Below, piece by piece: positions 20,419 through 32,324 of a stretch of DNA of 64,000 nt. The stretch covers positions 26,337,467 through 26,401,466 of the forward strand of contig CM065704.1 in assembly GCA_017654935.2 (NCBI GenBank). Direction: 5' to 3'. Position 1 is the first letter of the stretch, and the number at the start of each line of letters is the position of its first letter. A model generated the notes under the pieces. It had not been told where the DNA came from, made no database searches, and was given only the letters and a program-made list of their open reading frames with translations. Made by a program: the position numbers and the translations under genes. The stretch is from Phymorhynchus buccinoides (taxonomy: Eukaryota; Mollusca; Gastropoda; Neogastropoda; Raphitomidae).

Positions 20419-20770
20419 CGATGTTCACACTCTCCACCTACCCACCTCCCGTGCGCTGGGCTTTCAAACAGTACATGCTCGTAAGGTTGTGTCAAGCCGA
20501 CATTATGTAGCCCCTACCATCGTCGTACCCACCCTCACTCAACACCGTACCTCAAAACTGGGCTCCTCTCTGCTTCTTCACCGTCCGTCCCTACATCCTT
20601 CTTCTTTCCTTCTACTCTTCAGGGGTTATGGGCGCGTGGTCGGTGAGGTTTACGAATGGGGAGATGGCCACCGTCAGTTTGGTCTTTCCATGTGTGCCTC
20701 CATGTTTACCACGCCGCTGAGCAACAGTCAACGGTTTGAAAGGAGGAAGAAAAGAAAAGGATAATCTTAA

Positions 20771-20993
20771 CTCTTCTACTAGCGCCATTCCCACCAAATG
20801 CAAAAGACCATGCATCTCAAGCTACCCTGCCATGTGTTTGTATATTATTTTTTTTAATGCCATGATTTTTTTCAGTTTAAAGGCAACGCAGCTCTACTCG
20901 AAAAATAATAATAGTTACTCCCCATCTTGTCAGCTGAGATACAACAGACAATCAAGAACGTCCAAAAAAAAATACCATGGCGCTTAAAAGGAG
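20771..20993. mobile_element. TTAA MITE with CTCTTCTACTAGCGCCAT end
   Basis: Left CTCTTCTACTAGCGCCAT and right ATGGCGCTTAAAAGGAG between TTAA (20767-20770) and TTAA (20994-20997), 223 bp. A degraded relative is at 4199-4400. Confidence 0.65.
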
Positions 20994-21349
20994 TTAATCA
21001 TTTGTATACCAAATGACCTGAAGAAAAGCTTTGTAATAAGCTGGTGGGAAGGAAATTTGCATAAAAGAGATGAGGCGTGTGGTTTTGTTTCTTCTTTATG
21101 AATTTTTTTTAAAAACATTAAATGTTGCTTCTTTGTATAAGGGCACATTGCAATCCTGTTGGAAAAAGAAAGGAAAAGGACGAAAAAGGTTAATTATAAA
21201 GGACAAATGTTGTGAGATACGGCGCGACCAGGTGAGAACTCATTTGACATTTTCAGGGTCGGATAACGGTTTTTTTTTTGTTTGGTTTTGGTTGGTATCT
21301 TTTAACTGCAAGCGCTGCTCTCCAGTTACTCTTTCCTTTCTCTCCTTTC

Positions 21350-21700
21350 TTCTTCTGCGTTCTCCAACGGCCATATGGCCATCATGGGGATAGGGTACGT
21401 ATGGTCGGTTTTCAGTTTCATGGTCTCCATGCTGCGTACAGGCCGACACATTCGATATCGGAGGAGCCCAAAAAGGAGTAATATAATATTATTTTTGAAA
21501 GAAGCAGGAGAAATGGGCCAATAAGTCAGAAGATAGAGATGACAGAAAGCAAAAGGGAAAAGGCAATCACAAAGTCAAAGAGAGTGGCAGATTAGAGGAA
21601 GTTACTCAAGCAGCAGAAAATTCCAGAAGGTGGCCCGGGAAACTATTTGTACAGAAAGGAAGACCCCCCTCCCCTGGTATCCCCACTAGCAGTCATGGGG
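21350..21700 (-). repeat. GAA-tailed repeat family, variant copy
   Basis: Carries the same left block as 3828-4140 (ggccatatggcc; ctgcgtacaggcc; atcggaggagccc) and the shared head (agattagaggaag; ccagaaggtgg; ggtatcccc). It ends in a G-rich tract at 21697-21725. Confidence 0.55.
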
Positions 21701-21725
21701 GTGGGGGGGTGGGGGGGGGGGGGGT

Positions 21726-23332
21726 TACTTCATTTCAAAAGTACTCTGTTTTTTGGTTTTTTAATGTTAATTGCTAAACTTTCCTTTTTGTTAACGTTTT
21801 TATGCATTCTTTATTGCATTCCTCCTATGTGATATCATTAACAATGTGCGGTTCTACCAACCAATGATATCTTTATTTCTTTACACTACCTTTTCAATGG
21901 GCTGAGAAAAAACAGGAGAAAAAAAAAGAAACAGTTACAAGCCTATCTCTTACAGTAAGTCTAGCATCAATTGATTACTAAGTCTATATTGGATGGAGGA
22001 CTGCGCTCTTACACTGCTCTTGTTTCTTTTGTACTTATGGACCAAAAGACAAAACACAGTGCCTGATTCCGTCACACACAAAATTGAGTATTTAATTAAA
22101 AGGCTGTGAATGCTTGAAATCTATAAAAATTAGATTTTTTTTAAACATGCACCCAACACGGTCTTTAAATAGGTGCGGCTGTATGCTTCTGCCTATTTAT
22201 TTCAAATATAATTTTCAGTTCATCAGATTCAACTGTAAAAACTTTTTTTGTTGTAGCAGTATCATGAAACAATATTAGCAGAGTAAATTGTTCTCTTTTT
22301 TTTACAAAAAAAAAATAATTCACTTAGTACTCGCAACATATATAAAATTGTCCCTAGAGTGAAAAAATTAGCATTGAACGGAATAATTAATAAAACGTCC
22401 ATGTACGCACATTATTACTACAATCATATTCTTGCTTATTTTTTCCGCCGTCTGCATTGCAAAAGAGACGTAACTCAAAATGGTTCAACTTACAATGTTT
22501 GAACTGACCAGATGATTATAGAAAAGCTGCATATCTAACAAAACTGTGTTGATAAACAAGGGAATTTGCACCAGATAAAACACTGACCTGTGACCCTAAG
22601 TTAACAAAAAAAATGACCGTAATTTGACTGAAATGACCAAACTGTGAGTTTTCCAAGACACCTTTATGTCGCAAGTGACTCTTTCGACCTTACCCGTTCT
22701 CTTTTGCATGCAGGTCGGTACGATTATGGAAAACCTGACTTATGGTAAAAACTGAAAGTTGGCTTAAAAAAAAATTCGGAAAATATAGATCGAACTAAAT
22801 GTTCCTCCTGAAACAGCGTCAAAACAAAACACCACCACCACACCTCTACGCCATGTCTTCAAGTCTACATCAAAGGCGTCAGTCGGAAAGTGATGAGAAT
22901 GTGCGCATCCTGGCATTCGTTACACCCGTCAAATCTGGATATCTCCACCGACCCTCTTGGGTTTTCAAAGTAGATAGAAGCGGTAAATAAGTGTCGGGAG
23001 TTAGCCAGGTTGTCACACCTGTGAAAATGATGGTGGACAATGGTTGGAGGGGAGGGGCGAGGGTGTGCCGGGGTCCTTCTCGGTATACGTTGCGGGGACC
23101 ACTTCCAGCAGACGCGTGGGCACCACTTCCCCCTCTCAACCCACCTCCTTCCCCGCTAACCCAGCCTGAGTACGGTTGGGGTGCGCGCGAATGATTCTCT
23201 CACCACTGAAATGAACATGCACACACACCACACATTAGCATTTCGTGAAAGTTAAAACTCTCTCAAGCCTCTCGAAATGATCCACTTTCCCAATGGTTCT
23301 CTGCATCTTCCTAATCATGAAGCGGTGACAAC
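21726..23332. other. Long stretch without a supported gene
   Basis: AT-rich to about 22790. A more balanced segment at 22830-23200 has short frames on both strands, including one on the plus strand reading R-R-Q-S-E-S-D-E-N-V-R ahead of a possible donor GCG/GTAAAT at about 22982. No acceptor or homology makes either convincing. Confidence 0.35.
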
Positions 23333-23336
23333 ATTA

Positions 23337-23583
23337 AACCCTTTCACATGGCCAGCCATTATTTCAGCAAACATCATCCATTATAATGTACCTGGGTAGA
23401 GAACAAAAACTATCTGCCAAGTATTGGGATTATCCTGGGACAGAATAAAACAGGTTACCCTTTACTTGAGGGAACAATAGGGTCTTTAGATAATAGACCC
23501 CAATTTGAAGCCTTTTAGTGGAATTGCCGTGTTTTATAATCACTGTGGTGCTTAAAATGCGGACTCTTTGTGGCGAAAAGGGT
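23337..23583. mobile_element. Degraded TTAA MITE, 11184-11669 family
   Basis: Left TTAAACCCTTTCACATGGCC and right tggcgaaaagggt; internal gtacctgggtagagaacaa. The right TTAA is lost. Confidence 0.55.
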
Positions 23584-23589
23584 GTTTTT

Positions 23590-24640
23590 TTTTAAAATAA
23601 TTTCCAATGTGTGTGGGTTCTGTGGTTGTACAGAAGGGTGGGGATAGTGTTATAATATGCATAGCTATCACCTCTGGGTTTTAATCTGTCATCACTTTGA
23701 CAGAAATGTTTTGATTTTGATAAGACCGTGGTTACCATTGGACAAGAGGCCAAACCTGAAGATCTCTCCCCCCTTTTTTATCAGGGTTTTCAAATCCTGA
23801 TTTCATGGAGCTGCCCCCAACTACTTTCACCCACGTATTAGTCAGGGACCGTCAGAGACGAAACTTTAGTTTGAAGAGGTAACATAACCACCTTTCAGCA
23901 GATAAAGGTATGTACAAAACATGCCAGAAGAAATCTGCCAACTTTCTTTCACAATACTTCACTACAATCCAGAGTCTGGCATATAAATAACTAAAATAGC
24001 ATAGAGACGTCTTTGGTTAAGTTACATACAAATATGTGATCTTTTTCTTTTCAAGCTCCATATCAATTTCAGGGCTTTACCATAATTATGCGACGAGATG
24101 TCATCACAAATAAACAAATACTGCGATGAACCAAAACATACACACATACAGACACACACACACCTGTTCAAATCCTACAAACTTTCATCCTATACATCTT
24201 TTTGGTTTTCTAAAGTCTAAACCTCATTCTATATCTCGGAACTCCTCTTTTTTAACTTTCCATGAATTTATGGTCAAACTTTTCACCCAAAGTCGTCAGC
24301 TGCAGTGGAAATTCCTTATAGACCTTCAAAAATGCATCCAAAATCAGGTCTTATAAGGGAAACGAGCGGTTTATACGGAAAGGTAATTTTACTACTTGCA
24401 AAGGATGGGCAATGTCTCAGAGATGAGAAGTTAGGTATCCTTATGCGGGGCGGAGGTAGTTTATAAGGGAGGTCTTATAGGGAGGTTCCACTTTATTCGG
24501 AATATCCATCTTCTTTTTTTTAACTTTCCTGAATTTATTGCTTAGCTCTTCGCCAAAGTCGTCACGCATCGCATAATAGCACTAAATTAACAAAAAATAC
24601 CGGGAGGTCCCCTACTTTCAAAAGATAAATATGTGCATAG
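23590..24640. other. No gene seen
   Basis: AT-rich sequence. Two segments (24340-24500 and 24520-24570) share small words such as tttataagg and ttttttaactttcc..gaattta, suggesting old repeat fragments. Confidence 0.4.
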
Positions 24641-24649
24641 GGAGGGCTA

Positions 24650-24870
24650 TCAATAGTCCCGCAAAACAAAAGGTCCCAGGGACTCCTTCACATAAGTATA
24701 GAGTGAGAGGCGCGATATAGAGGGTCCCAGTGGGCATTAGCAAATGCTAAAAAAATATTTTCTTTGTGGCATCCCTGGGGGACCCTCCTGCACATTCTTT
24801 TTTTAGTAGGGTCCTTTAAAAGGTTAGTGCCCTTCATAGACACCCCCAAATGGGGGTCCCTGGGAAGCCA
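24650..24870 (-). repeat. Interspersed GGGACC-rich repeat, copy 2 (inverted)
   Basis: Inverted relative to 18830-19060 (gctaaaaaaatattttc, ggcatccctgggggaccctc, aaatgggggtccctggg). It abuts the donor of the exon-like segment at 24900. Confidence 0.5.
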
Positions 24871-24899
24871 CCTGATTTGCAACCTAACGTACCCATTAC

Positions 24900-25079
24900 C
24901 TTCAGGACATCTCGTACGGCGATGTAAACAGGCCGCTCGCATCCGGCGGACACGGCAGAACTCGACGATGTTGTCTCCCCGCCTTTCCGAGGGTTGGAGA
25001 AGTACATATCCGTATACAGCTCCCTATCGTCCGGGTCGGGGCTCCGAAGCCCCGTACCGAACAACTGATCAATCCTCAC
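24900..25079 (-). CDS. Candidate exon, possibly RRM-like
   Basis: A 180-nt minus-strand segment, open, with acceptor ttatagcag/GTGAGG (AG at 25081-25080) and donor CTGAAG/GTAATG (GT at 24899-24898), phase 0 in and out. The peptide includes S-P-D-P-D-D-R-E-L-Y-T-D-M-Y-F-S-N-P-R-K-G-G-E and later R-P-V-Y-I-A-V-R-D-V-L-K. L-Y-x-x-M-Y-F-x-N-P-R-K-G-G is reminiscent of the L-x-L-Y-F-E-x-x-R-x-G-G signature of PARP10/14 RRMs. It could therefore be the missing first RRM exon of gene 1. If so, another exon (phase 0 in, 1 out) is still needed before 11916. This is a suggestion, not an identification. Confidence 0.35.
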
Positions 25080-25930
25080 CTGCTATAACTGCTCTCCTTC
25101 TCTCTCTCTACTGCTGTCCTTGTGGCTTCTTCCCATTTTCTCTTCTGTACCTACTTCACTGGAAACGGTTATACCTTCCTGTTCAAAAATTCCATCTCTC
25201 TTGAACATCAACCTGCTGTGCAGATCCTTTACCTGACCTTCTAAAACGCATTCCCCTCAACTGATTCCCTCCTGATAAGCAAATGACCTGTTCGTCTCAT
25301 GTGCAATTCTCACTTCAACTGTTCCAACCCTCCCCATTATCCTGATTGTCTGCCAACCCTGGTGGATTTCCATCTGCGAAACTACCAATGCTTACTTCTC
25401 CTCATAAAGTTCCTCTTGATCTCCATCTACCCTGCCTGTGCCTAATACCTCCCATCTCATCCTCAGGTCTAACTCTCTACTACTACCAACACTTTCTAAC
25501 TGCCCCACCCCTGATTGTCCTCTGGCATGATTCTGGTATCTCCTGACTATGCTCCTCCTTGAACCTCGCTTGAATTCCGCTCAGTGCGCTTTTCTATTAG
25601 TCACTGACTAAACTGCATAATTGCATCTCCACTGTCGGCACGCATCACACTTATATGTTCATACTCCTGCCTGTGAAACCACCCTACTGTTGCTCCTCGC
25701 CTACCTGTTGCAACTTCCTCCTCTGCTCTTCTATTATCCTACTTTTAAAAGCTCCTCCCTGGATCATCCGTTAATCCTCCCACTTTCTGAACTCCTCCTA
25801 ATCTTCTTCCAAACACCTGTCTCTTTCGGTACTCGCCAAACTCCTCTCCCACGTTCTGCGTATCCTTCTGTAATTTCTGTTCCCCTCCTGATCCTCTGCT
25901 CTCGGTGATCTTCTGTCAAATGTCTGTGCT
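25080..25930. other. Strongly pyrimidine-skewed stretch
   Basis: About 850 bases in which the plus strand is persistently rich in C and T (ctcctt, cctgcctg, ctctcct words) with no fixed period. On the minus strand it would be a long purine-rich transcript. No gene is recognised. Such strand skew can be an old degenerate satellite or a low-complexity intron. Confidence 0.45.
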
Positions 25931-26139
25931 AACGGACGAGGGGTCTTACATCCTCTCATCGGCGGTTTTTTGGTCTGCGGCACGGCGGCGCGGGGGGGCT
26001 GTCCAGTGTCACCCCAGCACCTTGTCCCCCATCGGATGTTGCTCCGTGGATTTGGAGGCACACTTTCCAGTGCCCAGCTGAAAAACCCCGTCCAAAAAAC
26101 AGCTACCAGGCATGGGGAACAGGAATTGTTCGGAAATAA

Positions 26140-26235
26140 TTTTAATAGGGGCACCCCTGGACGGATGAGTTTTGTAAGAATAGAAACACGTCGAGATCAC
26201 AGGAAAACACACCTTTCAGAGATTGCAAACTAACT
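26140..26235 (+). repeat. Dispersed repeat shared with 56965-57055
   Basis: ggatgagttttgtaagaat..acacgtcgagatcac..aaaacac..cagagattgcaa matches ggatgagttttttgggcaag..acgagtcgagatcacc.. at 56975. The direction is the same; function unknown. Confidence 0.5.
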
Positions 26236-26486
26236 TACCCATTGATGCCGCCATTTTTTGCGATTGGGACCGCGAGCAGAATAAGAAGAAGCTGTAAGGA
26301 ATGTACCAATCCTAAAAAATATAAAGGTTTGTATTAAAAAGCTGAACAAAAATGGTATATTTATAAGTCATTGCAGCAATGCACACACACACAAAAAAAC
26401 ACCGACACACACCACACATACAAAAAAAACACAAACACAAATTCAAACAAAAAAGAAAGTGAAAAACATGCAACAACAAAAGAAAA

Positions 26487-26657
26487 TCACAAATACAGCA
26501 GCATCTTTAGTAGGTGATCAAAGAGCACCTTCTCGACATTATTTTCCAACCGGTGCGCCTCGATGTCCACCGCACCCCTCTCTTTGCGCTTTGGAGAGAA
26601 ATACAGGGTGTGCACGGTTTCGCAGTCGTGACTCCGTCTCTCATGAAGGCCCCGCAT
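26487..26657 (-). CDS. Short exon-like ORF, unknown
   Basis: A 56-codon frame from ATG at 26657 to TGA at 26489-26487. It has balanced, protein-like composition (C-E-T-V-H-T-L-Y-F-S-P-K-R-K-E-R, then V-E-K-V-L-F-D-H-L-L-K-M). It could be a terminal coding exon of a minus-strand gene. No acceptor is clearly better than others upstream and no family is recognised. Confidence 0.22.
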   Translation of the reverse strand: MRGLHERRSHDCETVHTLYFSPKRKERGAVDIEAHRLENNVEKVLFDHLLKMLLYL

Positions 26658-26879
26658 CCAACGTCTTCAGCTCACTGTCAGGATATTGCTATGCCATGGT
26701 TCTCCACGCACAGTCATCGCCTTCCCACCTGGATCACTTATTCCTTCTGTCAGCAAAGCACGGGGGCAGGGGTCGGCGCTTCACCACACTCCCAAATCTG
26801 TGTGGGATAAAAGAACAAGGTATGAGGGATATGCTGAGCCAGTGATCGGATTGGGAGGGGGGGGGATAGGTGAGGCAAA

Positions 26880-27394
26880 AGAGTTTGCGTTTAAAAAAAA
26901 AAAATTACGTTAACGAAATTGCATATCGTTCGGGTGTTGAATGAAATTCAAAAATTTGGATCTCAATTTGTTGTCGTTTTAGAGGAGAAAAATGAAAAAA
27001 AAAACTGTTTTACAAATTACTGCGTTGACCAACAATTTATTGATTAAATTATGGATGAATATGTTGCTCAAGACATTGCGAGTTTTTGACTCCTGCATTT
27101 TGCTAAAATTACTTTTTAAAAAATAATAATTATTAATTTACACTCGAAAAGAAGACAGATCGAGGCGGTTTTGTCATGAACTAATCGAATTTGGGACCTT
27201 ACAAAGTTTTTCTCTATTTTCAAAACCTCATTTACACCAGATAGAAAGTCGCTTTAGAGGATTACGAGGCTTTTGGTGGAAGGTGGCGGGGAAAAATAGA
27301 GAGCTTGACTATGTATTAACTAAAAATATAAAAAAAATCCGAGAATACAAGGGTTTTTGAATTTTCACCCGAGACTATGATATACATTATTTGG
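26880..27394. other. AT-rich, no gene seen
   Basis: Contains A-rich runs (26892-26904, 26996-27004) and no TIRs or exon signals. Confidence 0.45.
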
Positions 27395-27700
27395 TATAGG
27401 TCAAGATGTGACACCCCACCCCCTACATTTCTCGGTAATTCCATTTGTCCTTTTTTTGCTTTCTACCAAACATGAAAGCTGTATTTATTCATGAACATTT
27501 TTCAGCTAATTACTTTGTGCAATACAATAACTTAATCTTACAGGTCCATTGATAAAGGCCATTATCTATAGAGGACACCCCCCCCCCCATGTACTGCACA
27601 GTACACCGCAGCATTTGTCCACTAGTCGTGGTCATTGCGTTTTCCGTTCGTATAGGTGGAGGGCGTACGTACGAATTAGGGTTGTATCCCAAAAGACTAA
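27395..27700. repeat. Degraded relative of the 6713-7124 foldback
   Basis: Shares ggtcaagatgtgac, catttctcggt, gaacatttttcagctaat and catgtactgcacagtacaccgc, with a C-run at 27580-27589. Confidence 0.55.
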
Positions 27701-28939
27701 TTAGTGAAAATGGTTATAAAAATTACCAAGCTTTATCTTTGGCAAAGAAAGGGCGAAAAAAAAAAAAAAAAAACGGGAAAAAAAAAATTGGAACTTAAAA
27801 CCGAGAAATTGCCAGGGGGGGTCGTGGTTGGGGCACCGGTGCTGGCACTTTGGCACATCGGTGGGTGGAACATCTTTACCGTCCCGAAATTGAATTTATC
27901 AACCATTCTCTTCTTTCCTAGTAATGTCACCTGCCGGTTATCGCAATTACTGATGAACAGAGAAACAAGGAAATTGAAGTTGCAGCATAAATTTAGCAAT
28001 CGTTTTGTTTTTTAATTCATTTTTTTAGAGTTTTTCTTGTTCAACTGCACATGGTGAATATAATAAACCAGCGGCAAAGGAGTTTTAGTTTTTTGTTGGG
28101 GAATTTATCGATCATGGAACTCCCGTAAGATTCCATGTCCAGGGAGACAAGGATTAACACTCACGTGGTTTACCTCTCAAATTTTTCAGTTCATTCCGTG
28201 ACATTAACTCAGTACCCCAGTGACTTTTGTACCGTGTGTTGCAAAAGTGATCAGGACAGCCGTCCTGAAACAAGGAAAACCAACAAAAATAGGACAACAA
28301 AATTTGTCATAAGGTCTGACCAGAATTCAATGGGGACAAATTTGTTAATGTTAAATAATAAACTCCCAAAGGCATATTTTTTGTACTTAGCAGGAGAAGG
28401 AGAGAAACAACAAAACACAGGACATTTTCAGGTTGTTTTAAAACTCATGTCAAGTCCATATGTGTCCAGAATAGGCAGATAGACTGTCAATTGATGCTTT
28501 GATTCAGGAAGTAAATCTGTGTGCACCATTGGTCAATTCCTAAAACTCGCTTGCTCATTTATAGACCATAAGGTTTGGCCAACGACTGTGCTTTTGTAGT
28601 TGGGTTTGTTTTTCTTTGTTGTGGTGAAACCAATCGGTGTTGTAGTAGAGATTTTTCTATATAAAGTCTACATATAAAAAAAGCTGGATCTACCACCTTC
28701 TCTATGTATAAACGTGAAGCTAAAATCCTGTAATCCTTCTTTCATTTTCTTCTTTTGTGTTTATTCTGTTTGTTTCGTGTGTGTGTGCCCTGGAGTGATT
28801 TGTGAGGGTTTTAAAAAATTCAAAATTGTAATGTTTTCTTGCGATTTGCGAATGAGTAGATAGAACCTATTGTTCTAACAACCCACCGGCCTCGCGCGAC
28901 ATCACTGGAACTTTGCCTTAAACTTTACAAAATCAGATC

Positions 28940-29105
28940 TTTTTACCGTCCAACGTCGTTGACTAGTGAAAAACAAATGTCGCCGACACACTTGGTTTGC
29001 CAGCACTGAAGCGCCAGTTCTCCGCCAATAGGCCCCCTCCGCTCGCTTCTGGGAGTCTGAGAAGTCCCACAACTCCTTTTCCGTGATGACGGACGCAGAA
29101 GGGGC
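28940..29105 (-). CDS. Exon-like stretch, unknown
   Basis: A minus-strand segment between gtgtgtgacag/AGTTGCCCC (AG near 29114) and TTGGACG/GTAAAA. It is open in two frames; one reads V-I-T-E-K-E-L-W-D-F-S-D-S-Q-K-R-A-E-G. It is more GC-rich than its surroundings. Neither frame is recognised. Confidence 0.22.
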
Positions 29106-29639
29106 AACTCTGTCACACACCTAAGGTAGATCTCATGATGCTGGGATGCGAATTTTATCTCACCCCGTCTACCAAATACAAAAAAGCATAGCTTGCCAAC
29201 TTCTCCCAAAACAAAATCCTGGACGGGGGGTGGGTTTGGGAGGGGGAGTATCCCCCCCCACCCTCACTTAGAGCGAGGGGTACAGAGGCGAAATAAAAGC
29301 CCCGACCTGAAGCCTGGAGAGAAAAGTTTTTCTCTTTTAAATGTGTGGAAAACTAGCCTTCAGGAAGCTCAATGAATTCATTCTAAGTTAAAGTTTACCA
29401 AGCAGCAAACAACTGCCAATGGGGCGATTGGCTGGTGTGTGTTTTTGGTGGTGGAGACAGGCCCTCTTAAAGAAAAAGTCTACAATCAGTCAATTCGGCG
29501 GCGGTGGCTAGAAGACAGGCCTAACGACCGCCAAACAAAGGATTTTTGCAGCGAGGAGGAAGTAGCCCCCTCCGCTTCCTTCCGACTTATGAGCAGTACA
29601 GAAACTCTGCTCCTCCGCGAAGCTTACTGAAAACCCAGG

Positions 29640-31250
29640 TTTCGGTGTTTGTTCTTCGGGGGTTCATAACACTCGTCTGTCTGAGGGTCATCCTGAGCAG
29701 GAAATTTCGAAAAAAAAATCCGGAGATTTCATATGAATTCCGGGGGGGTAAAAAACAAAAAGACCAGGAGAGTGTGTGACAAACTCCAGGAAAGATCCCG
29801 GATTTACCAGGAGGGTTGGCAGGTCAGGTATGCAAAAAGGCAGGTCAGACGCTTCTGCATTGTTTTCCTTTCAATAGTCGGGCATTTGCACATATGCTCG
29901 AGACCTGGCTTGATAAGCGGCTCCTTTCTGGTACACCATTTTCCTGTAGGCTTTGCCGTGGGCTATGAACACCTCTCTTTGCTTAAGACCTTCATTTTTA
30001 AATTACAAAGGCTCGCTCAATGTTGGACAAATGCCATAGTGTTTTGGATTGAGCACCGTAGTTGTTTGTTGTTTTAGACGGCAGTTGTTTTTACACCATT
30101 TTTTCTTTTTTGCTTGTTTTTGGATATCTTGATTGTGGGTTGCGTTCGACTTGTGATTTGTCACTACCCATGTCCCTAAAATACCAGCAAAGCCTGGTGT
30201 CTCTACCGACTTGGACAACTCCAAAATCAGGGAAACGAACGGGAGGGCGGGCATAGTTTGACTTTGCTTGAATTATCGGCTGTTAAGGAATGAAACAAAA
30301 CAGAGAATATAATAATACTTGGGAAGGACACATCGATATGTTTAACGAATTGGAAGAATATAAATTCACATTAAAGAAATGCAATTGAAAACTGAATTAA
30401 AAAAATAGAAAGCTAAAAAGCAATGGAGAAAAACTGAACTAAAACAACAGAATGTTAATTTTATTGTTATAACAAAGACAATATAAGAGGGGGCAACTTA
30501 CAAACACACTATCGACCCGAGCAAATTAAGTGCCTTGATTTTTTGTTTCTGACCAGGTGTGACCAACATACAAAATGCCCCCCAAATTCAAAATGAGGCT
30601 GTTGCTCTTTAACAAGTCTCTGTCTCGTTTGACATTTTGGGGCGGCATTTTGTAATGGAGCAACACCGGCACAACGAAATAAGATAGTCTTAACCAGTAG
30701 AGAGGAAAACACGTGGGAACAACCGCTGGATTTTATACTATGGATGTGGTGGTCTCTTAAACCAACCAGTACTTTAAAAATAAGGTAGCATGACTATGAA
30801 TGGAAAATGAAGCAATATCATTGTGGATAAGACCGTGACGTATAATAACTCTCGCTGTTACTATATGATACAAAATACACACAAAAAACAAGGTTTGCAA
30901 AACAAATCACACAAGAAACAAATAACCCCCACCCCCTCCGTACAGTGTCTGTCTCAACCTATTTGTTGGGGTGGGCATGTACCCTGCGGTCTCCATTCCA
31001 AGGCTCCACAAACATATTGGGAGGAGAGATATGATACCCTCCTTCTGATAAGGCGGCGAGGCTAGGACAAAAACCCACCATCAGCATTTCCCTGTGGTAA
31101 GTCTCACGTCTCTCAGCATTCCCATCTCCACCGAGAGAATGTACGCTTTTCTCCGGCGGGCGTCTAGCCAGGAACTTTTGCCGTATTAGGGCTGGAGCCA
31201 GCGTTAGGGAACAAAATACGGATAGGTGATACCCTCATTGCGGGGCGGGG
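29640..31250. other. No gene supported
   Basis: Mixed AT-rich sequence with A-rich segments (30260-30460). Words resembling tRNA or TIR ends were not found. Confidence 0.4.
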
Positions 31251-31335
31251 GTGCTCGGGAGGGAATCATAACCCCCTCCAATACCCAGGAGGGGGGGATA
31301 ATATAATATCAGGGAATGGGTACTGAGGATGAGGA

Positions 31336-31710
31336 TCAGCCGCGGCCGTTGCGCCAAACTCCGGCACCATCAGAGGCTTTTGGTCTTCGGGAGGAATCCA
31401 CCCCAGTGGGCAAATTTGGGCTGGGGACTTGCACGGCCTCGAGGATAACGGCGACTTGGGCTTTACGGCCACCCCCTTGCTGGAATAGAATAAGGGTCAG
31501 GACTCGTAGCGAGGCACAAAGTGCTGCCCAGCAGACTGGTTTTCTTACTTGCGGCGGGCCTTTTTGTTTGGCCCGGCGGGGACCACTGAGGGGGAAAGAA
31601 TGCAGGGTTTGGGGTGCGGACCTGTGGGGTCGGGAATCTCCACTCCAGTCTTCAATGGCTCTCAGGACCTCCGTTTGTTTAAGTACCTTCCTCAGTTCCC
31701 CGTCTGACAT
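31336..31710 (-). CDS. Candidate two-exon coding segment with a 69-bp intron
   Basis: A frame from ATG at 31710 (M-S-D-G-E-L-R-K-V-L-K-Q-T-E-V-L-R-A-I-E) to a TGA at 31336. A candidate short intron lies at 31548-31480: donor CAA/GTAAGA, a TCCTGAC branch-like word and acceptor TTCTATTCCAG. Its length (69) is a multiple of three and it contains no in-frame stop, so retained and spliced forms would both be open. The product is Pro/Arg-rich at its end and unrecognised. Could be a real exon pair or chance. Confidence 0.25.
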   Translation of the reverse strand: MSDGELRKVLKQTEVLRAIEDWSGDSRPHRSAPQTLHSFPLSGPRRAKQKGPPQVRKPVCWAALCASLRVLTLILFQQGGGRKAQVAVILEAVQVPSPNLPTGVDSSRRPKASDGAGVWRNGRG

Positions 31711-32284
31711 CAGGTTTAGTGGATTTATGCACTCCCTTCAGAGGGCTGAAGAGGATCAAAAGCAGTTTTTCAGACATGTTTTTTTTAGGTCCTCATTATT
31801 TTTGTTGTGAATCTCACGAATGGTGGCTCTTAAAAAAGAACTAGCATTACATCAATGAAACTTCAATGTTAAGTTAAAAATATATTACAGGGTGTTTCAA
31901 TGGTTAAATTCACGATATCAGGTTTTATCAAAAAAATGATGACAAAAAAAATATCGAGAAAAAAAAGAAAGTCAGTATTTGTTGTCTAATTTAGTTAGAG
32001 TTTTAAGATTACACAGAATTACAGTCGTAGACGTTGGAAGTCATAGTCTGTTTTCACAAAAACTACCACAGACACACATAACAACAACACACTGTAATAT
32101 TTTATCTGTTCGGTGTTACCTTTTATGTAGTAAATAAGCAATAGCGTTTGTGTATTGGCACGTGTGTGTTGGCATTTGTCTTTGTGGGCATGGATGATTG
32201 ATGAAAAAAGCATTTAAATGTTTTGCTTAGTCTAAAGTTTTGAGTGACTTGACTCTTTGGACTGCTGATTTGACTTGAATTCCT

Positions 32285-32286
32285 CA

Positions 32287-32321
<35 letters not shown>
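32285..32321. repeat. (CA)n microsatellite
   Basis: About 18 CA dinucleotides. Confidence 0.85.
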
Positions 32322-32324
<3 letters not shown>

